Below, piece by piece: positions 1 through 10,282 of a stretch of DNA of 64,000 bases. Location of the stretch: assembly GCF_947500075.1 (NCBI RefSeq), contig NZ_CANMQS010000005.1, positions 310,001 through 374,000 on the forward strand. The letters are read 5' to 3'. Each line of letters starts with the position of its first letter. The stretch's first letter is position 1. The notes under the pieces were generated by a model. That model worked only from the letters and a program-made list of their open reading frames with translations. It did not search any database and had not been told where the DNA came from. Position numbers and translations under genes: made by a program. The stretch is from an uncultured Sulfitobacter sp. Lineage in GTDB: Bacteria; Pseudomonadota; Alphaproteobacteria; Rhodobacterales; Rhodobacteraceae.

Positions 1-451
1 ACCCTGCATCATTCGGCGGCCAGTCCTGATTTCTGATCCGGTTGGTCCAGAGCAGAAACTCACTGAGCGCGCGGTATTCTTCATCGGTGAGATCGAAATT
101 CGGCATCTGCCGCCGCCCCTCGATGCCGGTGGGCATCGCGTCCATCCACGCCTTGAGCGTCTCGAACGCCGCTTCGGGATCGTCTTCGACGCCCCAACGC
201 TTCATCACGTTGCCCACTTCAGGGGCGAAATACGCGCCTTCTCCCAGGATGGTGTGACAGTTGATACAGGCGTTGTGTTCCCAGACACGTTTGCCATGGG
301 CGACCTCTTCGGTCAGGCCCGCGGTGTCCGTGGACGTGGTGACGATATAGCGGTGGGAATGGACAGACAGTCCGATGAAGATGAGTATGAAAAACAGTGA
401 CCCGCCATAGAAAATGTTGCGGGCCATGGAAGTCGTGAGAACATCACGCAT
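1..451 (-). CDS. norC: Nitric oxide reductase subunit C (NorC), stop codon cut off by window edge
   Basis: Small cytochrome c subunit of the membrane NO reductase, which passes electrons to NorB for reducing 2 NO to N2O. Translating the minus strand from the ATG ending at 451 gives 150 codons: an N-terminal membrane anchor at about residues 13-29, a heme c motif CINCH (C62, C65, H66) followed by a GEGAYFAPE stretch, and a C-terminus ending WPPNDAG. Paracoccus NorC is also about 150 aa with this ending, and the next base is T, so probably only the stop codon lies outside the window. A strong AAGGAGG ribosome site precedes the ATG. norB would be expected next, beyond the left edge. An FNR/NnrR-type palindrome about 75 bases upstream suggests anaerobic, NO-dependent control. 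Confidence 0.93.
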   Translation of the reverse strand, partial: MRDVLTTSMARNIFYGGSLFFILIFIGLSVHSHRYIVTTSTDTAGLTEEVAHGKRVWEHNACINCHTILGEGAYFAPEVGNVMKRWGVEDDPEAAFETLKAWMDAMPTGIEGRRQMPNFDLTDEEYRALSEFLLWTNRIRNQDWPPNDAG

Positions 452-502
452 CCTATCCTCCTTGTTCTAGGGGCCGGATTTGGGGGCCCTGAAGATAGAA
501 TG

Positions 503-529
503 GTTAAGGCCGCGCGCGGCGGCCTTAAC
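503..529. terminator. Perfect 11-bp stem-loop between the cytochrome c gene and norC
   Basis: GTTAAGGCCGC (503-513) and GCGGCCTTAAC (519-529) pair perfectly around a 5-base loop. It lies just after the stop of the minus-strand cytochrome c gene and before norC, so it probably terminates the nirI-cytochrome transcript. There is no clean T run, and its right arm overlaps the regulator box at 525-538. Confidence 0.6.
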
Positions 530-538
530 GAAAGTCAA
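525..538 (-). promoter_or_regulatory. FNR/NnrR-type box upstream of norC
   Basis: On the minus strand this reads TTGAC-TTTC-GTTAA, a TTGAC-N4-GTCAA-like dyad with one mismatch. It is centred about 80 bases before the norC ATG. Crp/Fnr-family regulators (NnrR, Dnr, FnrL) bind such sites in denitrifiers; which one acts here cannot be told from the sequence. Confidence 0.65.
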
Positions 539-544
539 GAAAGC

Positions 545-922
545 TCACTCGAAGGTGGCGAGATAGGCAATGACGTTGTCGATATCCGCCTCCTTGCGCA
601 GGCCGGGGAAGGACATCTTGGTGCCATCCATGAAATCCTTCGGCTTGGTCAGATAGGCGGTGAGGCTGGCTTCGTCCCAGACCAACCCATCGGCGGCCAT
701 GGCTTTCAGCGCGTCGGAGTATTTGAAACCCGCGTTTGCGCCAGCGGCGGCATCAACGATCCCATTGAGCATCGGCCCCACCTTGTTCTTGGCACCATCC
801 CCAACCGCATGGCAGGCTTTGCACTTGCGAAACACCTTTTCGCCCTTGGCGGCATCGCCTTCTGCAAGGGCCGGCGCGGCGAGGGCCAGCGTGAGCAGGC
901 CGATGGAAAGTTTTTTCAACAT
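545..922 (-). CDS. Periplasmic class I cytochrome c (c550/c2-like)
   Basis: Predicted 125-aa soluble electron carrier. Residues 1-20 form a signal peptide ending ALA, giving a mature protein starting EGDAAKG. The heme site is CKACH (C34, C37, H38), with M103 in TKMSFPG as the likely sixth ligand and a C-terminal helix typical of the c2/c550 family. I chose the ATG ending at 922 because the signal peptide starts there; an open frame upstream lacks this feature. The gene sits 20 bases after nirI on the same strand. A role as periplasmic electron donor to NirS or NO reductase is inferred from this context. It is not NirC, which is a separate gene in the plus-strand operon. Confidence 0.88.
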   Translation of the reverse strand: MLKKLSIGLLTLALAAPALAEGDAAKGEKVFRKCKACHAVGDGAKNKVGPMLNGIVDAAAGANAGFKYSDALKAMAADGLVWDEASLTAYLTKPKDFMDGTKMSFPGLRKEADIDNVIAYLATFE

Positions 923-942
923 GGGATTTCCTTTCGTTGACG

Positions 943-2916
943 TCAGGCCGCGCGGTTGCGGCGTTTGAGAACCGTACAGGTGTGCGGCTCGTGGAAGATC
1001 ATCTGACAGCGAAGACAGAGGATACATTCGTTCGGGTTGATGCGGCCCAGCGGGTCGATGGCGCCCACCGTGCAGTTTTGCTCACACAAGCGGCATTCGC
1101 GCCCGCATTGCGGACGGCGGCGCAGCCAGTCGAAGATCTTGAGCTTGGCCGGGATCGCAAGCGCCGCCCCCAGCGGACAGAGATAGCGGCAATAGGCACG
1201 CTCCACATAAAGACCGACGGTCAGGATCAGACCGACAAACAGCAAGAAGGGCCAGGCGCGGACAAACCGCAACGAAATGGCGGTTTTGAACGGCTCCGCT
1301 TCGGCAAGGATCAGCGCGTCTTTCATCGCATAGAAAGACAGCGCCAGAATGGCAAGGAACAGCGTATACTTGATCACCCACAGGCGTTCATGCACCGCAT
1401 TGGGGACCGCGATCTGCTTGATGCCCAGCTTCTGCGCGGCCTGATTGGTCAGCTCCTGCAACGCGCCAAAGGGGCAAAGCCATCCGCAGAAAACCCCGCG
1501 CCCCCAGAACAGCAGGCCAAGGGCGGTAAAGCCCCACAGGCAGAAGATCAGCGGCTCCAGCAGGAACACTTCCCACCGAAAGCCGCTGAGCAACGCATGG
1601 AAAAACGCGACCACCTGCACCACCGAAAGCTGCGCCCCAAGGCCCATGCCGAGCCACAGGAACGTGGTGAGCAGAAATGCCGTGCGCCCCCACAGCCACA
1701 GGCGCGGGCGTTTGACGAAGGCATCCTGAAAGAACAGGATCACAAAGAGCGTGCCCAGCATGATCCCGAGTGTGATGAGCGGGACAGTCTTGGCCTCCCA
1801 GGCTGCGCGCCACGCGGGCGGCGGCGCGGGTGGTGGGGCTGCGGGGTGCAGGAATGTCTCTCCAAGGGCGAAGGGCAGGGGGATCGGCAGGGTGACTGCA
1901 TCGCGGGTTGCCGTGATGGTCACAGTGAAAGGGCGCGCGATGTCGATCCGGTCGCGGGGGATGGCGAAAAGGCTGGCTTCTTTCACCTGCGGCGCGCCCT
2001 CGGCGTCGAACTGGCCCAGCCGCTGATACCCCTCAGCCAGTGGAACAAAGGACACAGCGTCCTGCGCCAGCGTGACCCGGTCAAACACACCCGACCTGCG
2101 CCATGCAGTGCCGCGGTGGGAGTGTAATCCACGGCTGGCAATCAGCAGTGCGTCATGGTCGGCGGGCAGGGCGGCAATGGCGCGGCGGAAGGTGGCTGGA
2201 CCCAGCAGGTTCTGGCCAATGGTCGCGGGATCAAGAACACTGATCCAGACCTCCAGAAAGGTGCCGTCCTTGTCCGGGATCGGTGGTCTGGCGTCGGGCA
2301 GGGCGACGGCGGCTGCGCGCAGGCTGACGCGGGTATGGGCAAAGGCGCCCATCCGCTCCAACCCGGCCCAGCTTGCGGGCGTGTAGCTGACCCGGTCCAA
2401 ACCGCCATGATCCGGCGTGGCCAGCAGCCGCGCGGTATGCAGGATCGCATCACGGATCACGCCGGTGGAGACGGTCGCACGGCTGATGATGTCGGGCACC
2501 TGGGATTGCGTGTCTTCGCCTGCGCGGAGCCCTGCAAATCCGTCCACATAAGCCGCGATGTCCTGATCAGAGATGCCCAGCGTCAGGATCGGCTCTGCAT
2601 GCGCAATCAGCTCGGCTCCGGTGATGGTCCCCGAGGGGTCGACCGCGACCAGAATGTCCAGCGGCTTGCCGGAATAGCCTGTCGCGTGCAGCATCTCCCA
2701 GGTGGATCCGATCTGACCGATGACATCGCGGCTTTCGGGGTCCAGCACCTGCCATTCACCCGGCGTATCGACGTCCTGTTGCAACAGCACGTCTGTACCG
2801 CTGACCCCCAGCAATCGCGCGGCCTGTGCCGCATCAGGTGCGCCCTGCGCCCACGCCAATGACGCGCCCCAAAGGGACGCGATAACGGTCAGTATCGCCA
2901 AGGTTTTCAAGCGCAT
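943..2916 (-). CDS. nirI: NirI, NosR/NirI-family membrane flavo-iron-sulfur protein
   Basis: Integral membrane protein of about 657 aa needed for nirS expression or NirS activity in Paracoccus. It has a signal peptide (about 1-24), an N-terminal periplasmic FMN-binding-type domain of about 350 residues, and several membrane helices. Between and after the helices come polyferredoxin cysteine motifs (CGWLCPFGALQ, CRYLCPLGAA). The C-terminal tail has two Cys clusters, CGRECRLCEQNC and CILCLRC, for 4Fe-4S centres. The ATG ending at 2916 is preferred over a GTG 30 bases upstream because AGAGGTG lies just before it and it begins the hydrophobic signal sequence. It is divergent from nirS and shares its regulatory palindrome. 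NosR itself is excluded by context, as no nos genes are present. Confidence 0.9.
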   Translation of the reverse strand: MRLKTLAILTVIASLWGASLAWAQGAPDAAQAARLLGVSGTDVLLQQDVDTPGEWQVLDPESRDVIGQIGSTWEMLHATGYSGKPLDILVAVDPSGTITGAELIAHAEPILTLGISDQDIAAYVDGFAGLRAGEDTQSQVPDIISRATVSTGVIRDAILHTARLLATPDHGGLDRVSYTPASWAGLERMGAFAHTRVSLRAAAVALPDARPPIPDKDGTFLEVWISVLDPATIGQNLLGPATFRRAIAALPADHDALLIASRGLHSHRGTAWRRSGVFDRVTLAQDAVSFVPLAEGYQRLGQFDAEGAPQVKEASLFAIPRDRIDIARPFTVTITATRDAVTLPIPLPFALGETFLHPAAPPPAPPPAWRAAWEAKTVPLITLGIMLGTLFVILFFQDAFVKRPRLWLWGRTAFLLTTFLWLGMGLGAQLSVVQVVAFFHALLSGFRWEVFLLEPLIFCLWGFTALGLLFWGRGVFCGWLCPFGALQELTNQAAQKLGIKQIAVPNAVHERLWVIKYTLFLAILALSFYAMKDALILAEAEPFKTAISLRFVRAWPFLLFVGLILTVGLYVERAYCRYLCPLGAALAIPAKLKIFDWLRRRPQCGRECRLCEQNCTVGAIDPLGRINPNECILCLRCQMIFHEPHTCTVLKRRNRAA

Positions 2917-2960
2917 CACCACCTCTGATCCGACCTTGCCGCGCACCGGGTTTGCGCGTC

Positions 2961-2974
2961 TTGACCAAAGTCAA
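2961..2974. promoter_or_regulatory. Perfect FNR/NnrR-type box in the nirI-nirS divergent promoter
   Basis: TTGAC-CAAA-GTCAA is a perfect 14-bp dyad. Its centre is about 73 bases before the nirS ATG and about 51 before the nirI ATG, so one site could drive both genes. The layout matches known Dnr/NnrR-controlled nirS promoters. Confidence 0.8.
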
Positions 2975-2980
2975 GGCTGA

Positions 2981-4783
<1,803 letters not shown>

Positions 4784-4797
4784 GGCAGGCCGCACAA

Positions 4798-4840
4798 CAG
4801 GCGCGGCAGGTCACTCCCTCCGGTCGCGCCTGACTTTTTG
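4798..4840 (+). terminator. Stem-loop with T run between nirS and nirE
   Basis: CAGGCGCG (4798-4805) pairs with CGCGCCTG (4825-4832) and is followed by ACTTTTTG. This resembles a leaky intrinsic terminator that would lower transcription of nirE and later genes relative to nirS. Confidence 0.65.
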
Positions 4841-4878
4841 CATCCGTTCCTTCGGGGACATGAATTCAAGGACGCGAT

Positions 4879-5682
4879 ATGTTGAATGGTTCGATTACCG
4901 GTGAAGTGTTTTTGATCGGCACAGGGCCGGGCGATCCTGAGTTGCTGACGCTCAAGGCGCTGCGGATGATCCAGGGGGCTGATGTGGTCGTGCATGACCG
5001 CCTTGTCTCCCAACCGATCCTTGATCTGATCCCCGACGGGGTTGAGCGGATCGATGTCGGCAAAAAGCCCAATCATCATCCGGTGCCGCAGGCGGAGATC
5101 AACGCGCTGTTGCTGCGGTTGGCGCAAAGCGGACAGCGGGTGGCGCGGGTCAAAGGGGGCGATCCGATGATTTTCGGCCGCGGCTCGGAAGAGGCGGCAG
5201 TGCTGCGCGCGGCAGGCATCCCGGTCTCTTTCGCCCCCGGCATCACGGCAGCGCAGGGTGTGTCGGCCGCCACGGGGGTGCCACTGACCCATCGCGGTTT
5301 GGCCACAGGCGTGCGCTTCGTGACGGGCCATTGTCAGGCCAACAGGCCGCTTGATCTGGATTGGGCGGGGCTGGCCAATCCCGACACCACGCTGGTGGTC
5401 TACATGGGCCACGCCAATATGCAGCAGATCGCGGGCGCGTTGTTGGCACACGGCTTGCCTGCGGACCATCCTGTGTTGGTGGTCATGAACGGCACGCGCC
5501 CGAATGAAACCCGTCTGGTCACGCATCTGGGCGCGTTGCAGACCAAACGCGCGACAATTGCCGTGCCCGGTCCTGTGCTGTTCATTGTCGGGCGGGTGGT
5601 CCGCTTGCTGGATGAAATGGCGGGTCCTGAGACCGACGCCATCTTGCAATCACCAGAATTGCAGCGGGTGCTGCATGGGTAA
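4879..5682 (+). CDS. nirE: Uroporphyrinogen-III C-methyltransferase NirE
   Basis: SAM-dependent methylation of uroporphyrinogen III at C2 and C7 to precorrin-2, the entry step to siroheme and heme d1. The 267-aa protein has the N-terminal glycine-rich motif GTGPGD (residues 14-19), the ARVKGGDPMIFGRG substrate motif, and the length of a stand-alone CobA/SUMT methylase without a CysG dehydrogenase/chelatase domain. AAGGA lies 8 bases before the ATG. NirE supplies only precorrin-2, so dehydrogenation and iron insertion must come from elsewhere; the CbiX-like gene at the end of the operon is a candidate for the latter. Its stop overlaps the nirC start. Confidence 0.93.
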   Translation: MLNGSITGEVFLIGTGPGDPELLTLKALRMIQGADVVVHDRLVSQPILDLIPDGVERIDVGKKPNHHPVPQAEINALLLRLAQSGQRVARVKGGDPMIFGRGSEEAAVLRAAGIPVSFAPGITAAQGVSAATGVPLTHRGLATGVRFVTGHCQANRPLDLDWAGLANPDTTLVVYMGHANMQQIAGALLAHGLPADHPVLVVMNGTRPNETRLVTHLGALQTKRATIAVPGPVLFIVGRVVRLLDEMAGPETDAILQSPELQRVLHG

Positions 5683-5989
5683 AACCGCGTTCATATCAGC
5701 AGTGCTTTTGACCTCTCCCGCCTTGGGAGAGGTGGCTTTGTCTGACGCGGATCAATCCCGGCTGGAACATTTGGTCGTACAGGATTGCGGATCTTGCCAC
5801 GGTTTGCGGCTGACCGGTGGATTGGGTCGGCCAATCACGCGTGAGGCGTTGGAAGGTCACACCCTCGAAGGGCTTCAGGCGATCATTCTGGACGGTATTC
5901 CGGGCACGGCGATGCCCCCCTGGCGGCCGTTGCTGACCGAAGACGAAGCGGCATGGATCGCCGCCTATTTGCTGGAGGTGCGCGGATGA
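5675..5989 (+). CDS. nirC: NirC, periplasmic cytochrome c55x
   Basis: A 104-aa c-type cytochrome with a short signal peptide (about 1-19) and one heme site CGSCH (C38, C41, H42). NirC proteins donate electrons to NirS or act in heme d1 maturation in other denitrifiers. The ATG sits within ATGGGTAA and overlaps the nirE stop by 8 bases, so translation is probably coupled. A longer in-frame opening exists upstream, but the signal peptide fixes this start. The stop overlaps nirF by 4 bases. Confidence 0.88.
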   Translation: MGKTAFISAVLLTSPALGEVALSDADQSRLEHLVVQDCGSCHGLRLTGGLGRPITREALEGHTLEGLQAIILDGIPGTAMPPWRPLLTEDEAAWIAAYLLEVRG

Positions 5990-7140
5990 GACAGATCTTT
6001 GCGGCATTGATGACCCTTGCGGCCCTTGCCGGTGCTGCGCTGGCAGAGCCGAAGGTGCACGCCACGGGGGACATGGGGATCGTGATCGAACGGGCCAGCG
6101 GATCGGTGCTGATCGTTGACCAATCTGATATGGACATGCTGGCGCGGGTGGAAGGGTTTGGCGATCTGTCCCACGCCAGTGCGGTTTTCTCGCCCGATCA
6201 GCGCTACGCCTATGTCTTTGGCCGTGATGGTGGTCTTACCAAGCTTGATCTGGTCACGCAGCAGATCACAGGCCGTATCATTCAGGCGGGCAATGCCATT
6301 GGCGGGGCGATCTCGGACGACGGGCGACTTGTGGCTGTGTCCAATTATGAACCGGGCGGCGTGCGGGTCTTTGATGCCGACACGCTGGCACTGGTTGCCG
6401 ATTTTCCCACAGGTTCCAAAACCATCGGGCTGGTGGATGCCCCCGGCAGGCGGTTCGTCTTTTCGCTGTGGGACGATGGAGAGACATGGATCGCCGATTT
6501 GTCCGATGAGACGCCTGTACTGACCAAGATCACCGGCATGGGCGCGAACCCCTATGATGCGCTGATCACCGGTGATGGCCGCCGCTATATCGTGGGGTTG
6601 TTCGGCGAAGACGGCCTCAGCACCATTGATCTGTGGGCCAACGTCCCGACAGTGCAGCGCATCCTGCCGAACTATGGCCGTGGTGAAGACCCGCTGCCCG
6701 TCTATAAAATGCCCCACCTTGAAGGCTGGGCGCTGGCGGGGGACCGCTTTGCGCTGCCCGCCGTGGGGCGTCACGAAGTCCTGTGGCTGGACGCTCAAAA
6801 GCTGACTGAGCTGGGACGCACCAAAACCCATGGCCAGCCGATCTTTGCCGTGGCGCGCCCCGATGGACGCCATGTCTGGGTGAATTACGCCCATCCGAAC
6901 AATGACACGATCGAAGTGATCGACACCCGATCAGGCGAAGTGCTGCGCAGCCTCAAACCCGGCCCCGCCGTGCTGCATATGGAGTTCACCGCACGTGGGC
7001 ATCAGGTCTGGGTCTCTGTCCGCGATGCCAACCGCATCGACATCTACGACACGCAGACATTCGAAAAACTGGGGGAGATTCCGGCGCAAACGCCGTCAGG
7101 CATCTTCTTTACGGCACGGGCCCACCGCATTGGGCTTTGA
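5986..7140 (+). CDS. nirF: NirF, heme d1 biosynthesis propeller protein
   Basis: A 384-aa periplasmic protein related to the d1 domain of NirS but without heme c. NirF is essential for heme d1 formation and is thought to act late in the pathway, after NirJ. A signal peptide at about 1-20 ends ALA. WD40-like propeller repeats follow, including FSPDQRYAYVFGRDGG and HVWVNYAHPNNDTIEVIDT, which resemble the corresponding NirS and NirN blades. The ATG overlaps the nirC TGA as ATGA and is favoured over an upstream in-frame ATG by the signal sequence. Confidence 0.93.
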   Translation: MRQIFAALMTLAALAGAALAEPKVHATGDMGIVIERASGSVLIVDQSDMDMLARVEGFGDLSHASAVFSPDQRYAYVFGRDGGLTKLDLVTQQITGRIIQAGNAIGGAISDDGRLVAVSNYEPGGVRVFDADTLALVADFPTGSKTIGLVDAPGRRFVFSLWDDGETWIADLSDETPVLTKITGMGANPYDALITGDGRRYIVGLFGEDGLSTIDLWANVPTVQRILPNYGRGEDPLPVYKMPHLEGWALAGDRFALPAVGRHEVLWLDAQKLTELGRTKTHGQPIFAVARPDGRHVWVNYAHPNNDTIEVIDTRSGEVLRSLKPGPAVLHMEFTARGHQVWVSVRDANRIDIYDTQTFEKLGEIPAQTPSGIFFTARAHRIGL

Positions 7141-7150
7141 AAGGAACGAC

Positions 7151-8143
7151 ATGACGCTGGATGCGCTGGATTGGCGGCTGATGAACGACTGGCAGCGGGC
7201 GCTGCCGCTGGTGTCGCGCCCCTTTCAGGTGATCGCGGATCAGTTGGACACTTCAGAAGCCTGCATCATTGAGCGGCTGAAAGGCCTGTTGAACAGTGGC
7301 GCGATCAGCCGTGTCGGCGCGACTTGCAGGCCCAACACGTTGGCAGCCAGCACCTTGGCTGCAGTGGCTGCGCCAGAAGACCAGATCGAGGCGGTGGCAC
7401 AGATTATCAACGCGCAGGAAGGGGTCAACCACTCCTACCTGCGTGAAAATGACTGGAACATCTGGTTTGTCGCGACTGGGCCGGATCGCGCGTTTGTGGA
7501 CGACATCCTGCGGCGGATCAGTGATCAGACCGGCTTGCGTGTGCTCGACCTGCGCCTGCGCCGTCCCTTCAACGTCGATCTGGGGTTTGCGCTGGATGGG
7601 TCCAACGCGCTGCCCGCACCGCGCAGGGTGGTGGAGGACATCGACGTCGGGGAGAAAGACCGCGCCGTCATGCAGGTCTTGTCCGAAGGCCTGCCGCCGA
7701 CGATCTGCCCCTTCGCAGAGGTCGCCGATCAACTGGGCCTGTCCGAAGCCGAGGTGCTCGACCGGATCAAGGCACTGGCAGAGGCGGGCATCCTGTCGCG
7801 CATCGGCCTGATTGTGCGGCACCGCGCGCTGGGCTGGCGGGCCAATGCGATGTGTGTCTTCGTCGTGCCCCCCGAAGAGATCGAGGCCTGCGGTGCGGCG
7901 CTCACCAAGGTGCAGGGGGTGACGCTGTGTTATGAGCGCAGGCCCGAAGCGGACGTCTGGCCCTACACGCTCTATTGTATGATCCACGGCCGCAGCCGGT
8001 CGGAAACGCTCGATGTGCTCAGTCAGGCGCGGGTGGCGGCTGGGCTGGTGCCTTACGAATACCGCGTTCTGTTCAGCACCAAATGCTTCCGCCAGCGCGG
8101 TGCCCTCATCGACATAGCGAAGAAAGAGACCGGATGGACCTAG
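7151..8143 (+). CDS. nirDL: NirDL, fused siroheme decarboxylase subunits
   Basis: A 330-aa fusion of NirD (about 1-165) and NirL (about 175-330), each with an AsnC/Lrp-like winged-helix segment and a ligand-binding half. With NirG and NirH it removes the C12 and C18 acetate carboxyls of siroheme to give 12,18-didecarboxysiroheme. The NirD half has a NHSYLRENDWNIWF block, and the NirL half has LCYERRPEADVWPY. The fused form is the Paracoccus arrangement, whereas Pseudomonas has separate nirD and nirL. AAGGA is 7 bases before the ATG. Where NirG and NirH show AHNY and THCY, the NirL half has TLCY, so that His is missing there. Confidence 0.92.
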   Translation: MTLDALDWRLMNDWQRALPLVSRPFQVIADQLDTSEACIIERLKGLLNSGAISRVGATCRPNTLAASTLAAVAAPEDQIEAVAQIINAQEGVNHSYLRENDWNIWFVATGPDRAFVDDILRRISDQTGLRVLDLRLRRPFNVDLGFALDGSNALPAPRRVVEDIDVGEKDRAVMQVLSEGLPPTICPFAEVADQLGLSEAEVLDRIKALAEAGILSRIGLIVRHRALGWRANAMCVFVVPPEEIEACGAALTKVQGVTLCYERRPEADVWPYTLYCMIHGRSRSETLDVLSQARVAAGLVPYEYRVLFSTKCFRQRGALIDIAKKETGWT

Positions 8144-8583
8144 ACGCCACAGACCGCGCGATCATCAACGCCCTGCAATCGGGCTTTCCGGTTGCACAGC
8201 GCCCCTTCGCCGTTGCCGCCGACCGTCTGGGTTTGAGCGAGGATGACCTGATCCGCCGCCTGTCCGCAATGAAACAGGGCGGGGTGATCACCCGTTTTGG
8301 CCCGTTTCTGGACGCAGCTGCCATGGGCGGGGCGTTCTGCCTCTGTGCGATGGAAATCCCGGCGGCGGACTTTGAAGCCATGACCCGGAAGGTGAACGCC
8401 TTTGACGAGGTCGCCCACAACTACGCCCGCGACCATCGCCTGAACATGTGGTTCGTTCTGGCCACTGAGACCCCTGAAGGTATCGCAGAAACCGCCGCCC
8501 GCATCGAAACCGCAACAGGCCTGCCTGTCTACCAGTTCCCCAAACTCAAGGAGTTCTTCGTGGGCTTCCGGGTGGCGGCATGA
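8134..8583 (+). CDS. nirG: NirG, siroheme decarboxylase subunit
   Basis: A 149-aa AsnC/Lrp-like protein homologous to the NirD half of NirDL, with an N-terminal helix-turn-helix-like region (LDATDRAIINAL) and the AHNYARDHRLNMWF block whose His/Arg residues are implicated in decarboxylation. It acts with NirDL and NirH on siroheme in the cytoplasm and is not expected to bind DNA. The ATG overlaps the nirDL stop by 10 bases and the stop overlaps nirH by 4, pointing to coupled synthesis. Confidence 0.9.
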   Translation: MDLDATDRAIINALQSGFPVAQRPFAVAADRLGLSEDDLIRRLSAMKQGGVITRFGPFLDAAAMGGAFCLCAMEIPAADFEAMTRKVNAFDEVAHNYARDHRLNMWFVLATETPEGIAETAARIETATGLPVYQFPKLKEFFVGFRVAA

Positions 8584-9071
8584 GCATCTCAACCGAAGAC
8601 CGCGCGCTGATCAAAGCCTGTCAGGCCGGGCTGCCCTTCGTGGCTGAACCCTATGCCCAGATCGCCGACGCGCTGGGCATGGAAGAGGCCCAGGTGATGT
8701 CCCGCCTTGAGGCGTTGATGGGACAAGGCATCATCCGCCGCATCGGCATCGCGCCCAATCACTACAAACTGGGCATGGTCGCCAACGGCATGACCGTCTG
8801 GGACATCGACGACGATCAGGCCGAGGAACTGGGCGCGCTGGTCGGCGCGATGGAGGACGTCACCCATTGCTACCTGCGCCCCCGCGCGCGGCCGGTCTGG
8901 CCCTACAACCTTTTTGCCATGCTGCACGGATCGGATCGGGAGGAGGTCGAAGCCAAGCGCCAGCGCCTCAAGGGGTTTCTGGGTGACGCGGTGCGCAGTT
9001 GCGACGTGCTCTATTCCACTGAAATCCTGAAGAAAACCGGCCTACGGCTGGCCGCGAAGAGGGGGAACTGA
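8580..9071 (+). CDS. nirH: NirH, siroheme decarboxylase subunit
   Basis: A 163-aa partner of NirG, homologous to the NirL half of NirDL. The [23 protein letters not shown] block is diagnostic of the NirL/NirH branch and retains the His that the NirL half of NirDL lacks. It begins at ATGA on the nirG stop and ends overlapping the nirJ start by one base (TGATG). It belongs to the decarboxylase step of the heme d1 pathway. Confidence 0.9.
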   Translation: MSISTEDRALIKACQAGLPFVAEPYAQIADALGMEEAQVMSRLEALMGQGIIRRIGIAPNHYKLGMVANGMTVWDIDDDQAEELGALVGAMEDVTHCYLRPRARPVWPYNLFAMLHGSDREEVEAKRQRLKGFLGDAVRSCDVLYSTEILKKTGLRLAAKRGN

Positions 9072-10282
9072 TGTTTCGACTGACGCAATACATGGAACAA
9101 CTGGTGACACCCACACCGCCGCGCAAACGGCGCGGTGACGTGCGGCCCGTGGTGATCTGGAACCTGACCCGGCGCTGCAACCTGAAGTGTCGCCATTGCT
9201 ATACCACCTCGTCGGACAACATCTTTCCCGGTGAGTTGTCGACCGAACAGGCGCTGGGGGTGATCGACGATCTGGCAGGCTTCAACATCCCCGCATTGAT
9301 CCTGTCTGGGGGTGAACCCCTGTCCCGACCTGACCTGTTTGAACTGGCCCAATACGCCCGCAGCAAAGTGCGCTATCTGGCACTGTCCACGAATGGCACG
9401 CGGATCGACGATGCGGCGGTGCAAAAGATCGCGGACATCGGCTTCAACTACGTGGGCATCAGCATCGACGGGGTCGGGGCCACGAATGATTGGTTCCGGG
9501 GGCAGGAAGGGGCCTTTGACGAAGCGCTCGCAGGGGCCAAACTCTGCAAGGCCCATGGCATCAAGGTCGGCCTGCGTTTCACGCCGACTGAAGATAACGC
9601 CGAACAGCTCCCCGAAATCCTTGACCTGTGCGAAGCAGAAGGTATCGACAAATTCTATATGTCCCATCTGGTCTACGCCGGGCGCGGCAACAAGAACCGG
9701 GGCGAAGACGCAGGCCACGCGCGGGCCCGCACTTGTGTTGATCTGCTGATAGATTGCGCATGGCGCGCCTTGCAGGACGGGCGGCATTTCGAAGTGGTCA
9801 CCGGCAACAACGACGCCGACGCAGTGCGGTTTCTGAATTGGGCGTCGGAGCGGTTTCCCGAAGAGAAAATCGCGCATCTGACCGAACACCTTGAGGCTTG
9901 GGGCGGCAATTCATCAGGCGTAGGGGTCGCCAACATCGACCCCACTGGCAAGGTGCACCCCGATACTTATTGGTCCGACTACACCATCGGCAATGTCAAA
10001 CAGACGCCCTTTACCGACCTCTGGACCGGCCAGGACGAAATGCTGGCGCTTCTGCGTACCCGTCCGCGTCCGCTGAAAGGGCGCTGCGGGGCCTGCGCGC
10101 ATCAGGCCGTCTGTGGCGGCAATACCCGCATCCGCGCCCTGCAACTCACGGGTGATCCCTGGGAGGAAGACCCCGCCTGCTACCTCAACGACGCAGAGAT
10201 TGGCGTGGACGCAGACGCGCCCCGCGTTGCCTTGCGCAAATTCACCGGGAGGCGCCATGATCCGGCACATTCTTTCGGCTAG
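9071..10282 (+). CDS. nirJ: NirJ, radical SAM heme d1 synthase component
   Basis: A 403-aa radical SAM enzyme that replaces propionates of didecarboxysiroheme with oxo groups. The N-terminal CNLKCRHC motif (C36, C40, C43) binds the catalytic 4Fe-4S cluster, followed by a GGEP motif ([11 protein letters not shown]). The C-terminal SPASM-like region has a Cys cluster [13 protein letters not shown] and a further Cys in DPACY for an auxiliary cluster. Length and order match the NirJ family. The start overlaps the nirH stop, and the end overlaps nirN by 26 bases. Confidence 0.95.
   Translation: MFRLTQYMEQLVTPTPPRKRRGDVRPVVIWNLTRRCNLKCRHCYTTSSDNIFPGELSTEQALGVIDDLAGFNIPALILSGGEPLSRPDLFELAQYARSKVRYLALSTNGTRIDDAAVQKIADIGFNYVGISIDGVGATNDWFRGQEGAFDEALAGAKLCKAHGIKVGLRFTPTEDNAEQLPEILDLCEAEGIDKFYMSHLVYAGRGNKNRGEDAGHARARTCVDLLIDCAWRALQDGRHFEVVTGNNDADAVRFLNWASERFPEEKIAHLTEHLEAWGGNSSGVGVANIDPTGKVHPDTYWSDYTIGNVKQTPFTDLWTGQDEMLALLRTRPRPLKGRCGACAHQAVCGGNTRIRALQLTGDPWEEDPACYLNDAEIGVDADAPRVALRKFTGRRHDPAHSFG

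Noticed and set aside
937-2127. 396-codon plus-strand frame opposite nirI
   Set aside because: Highly charged low-information translation; the NirI cysteine motifs are on the opposite strand.
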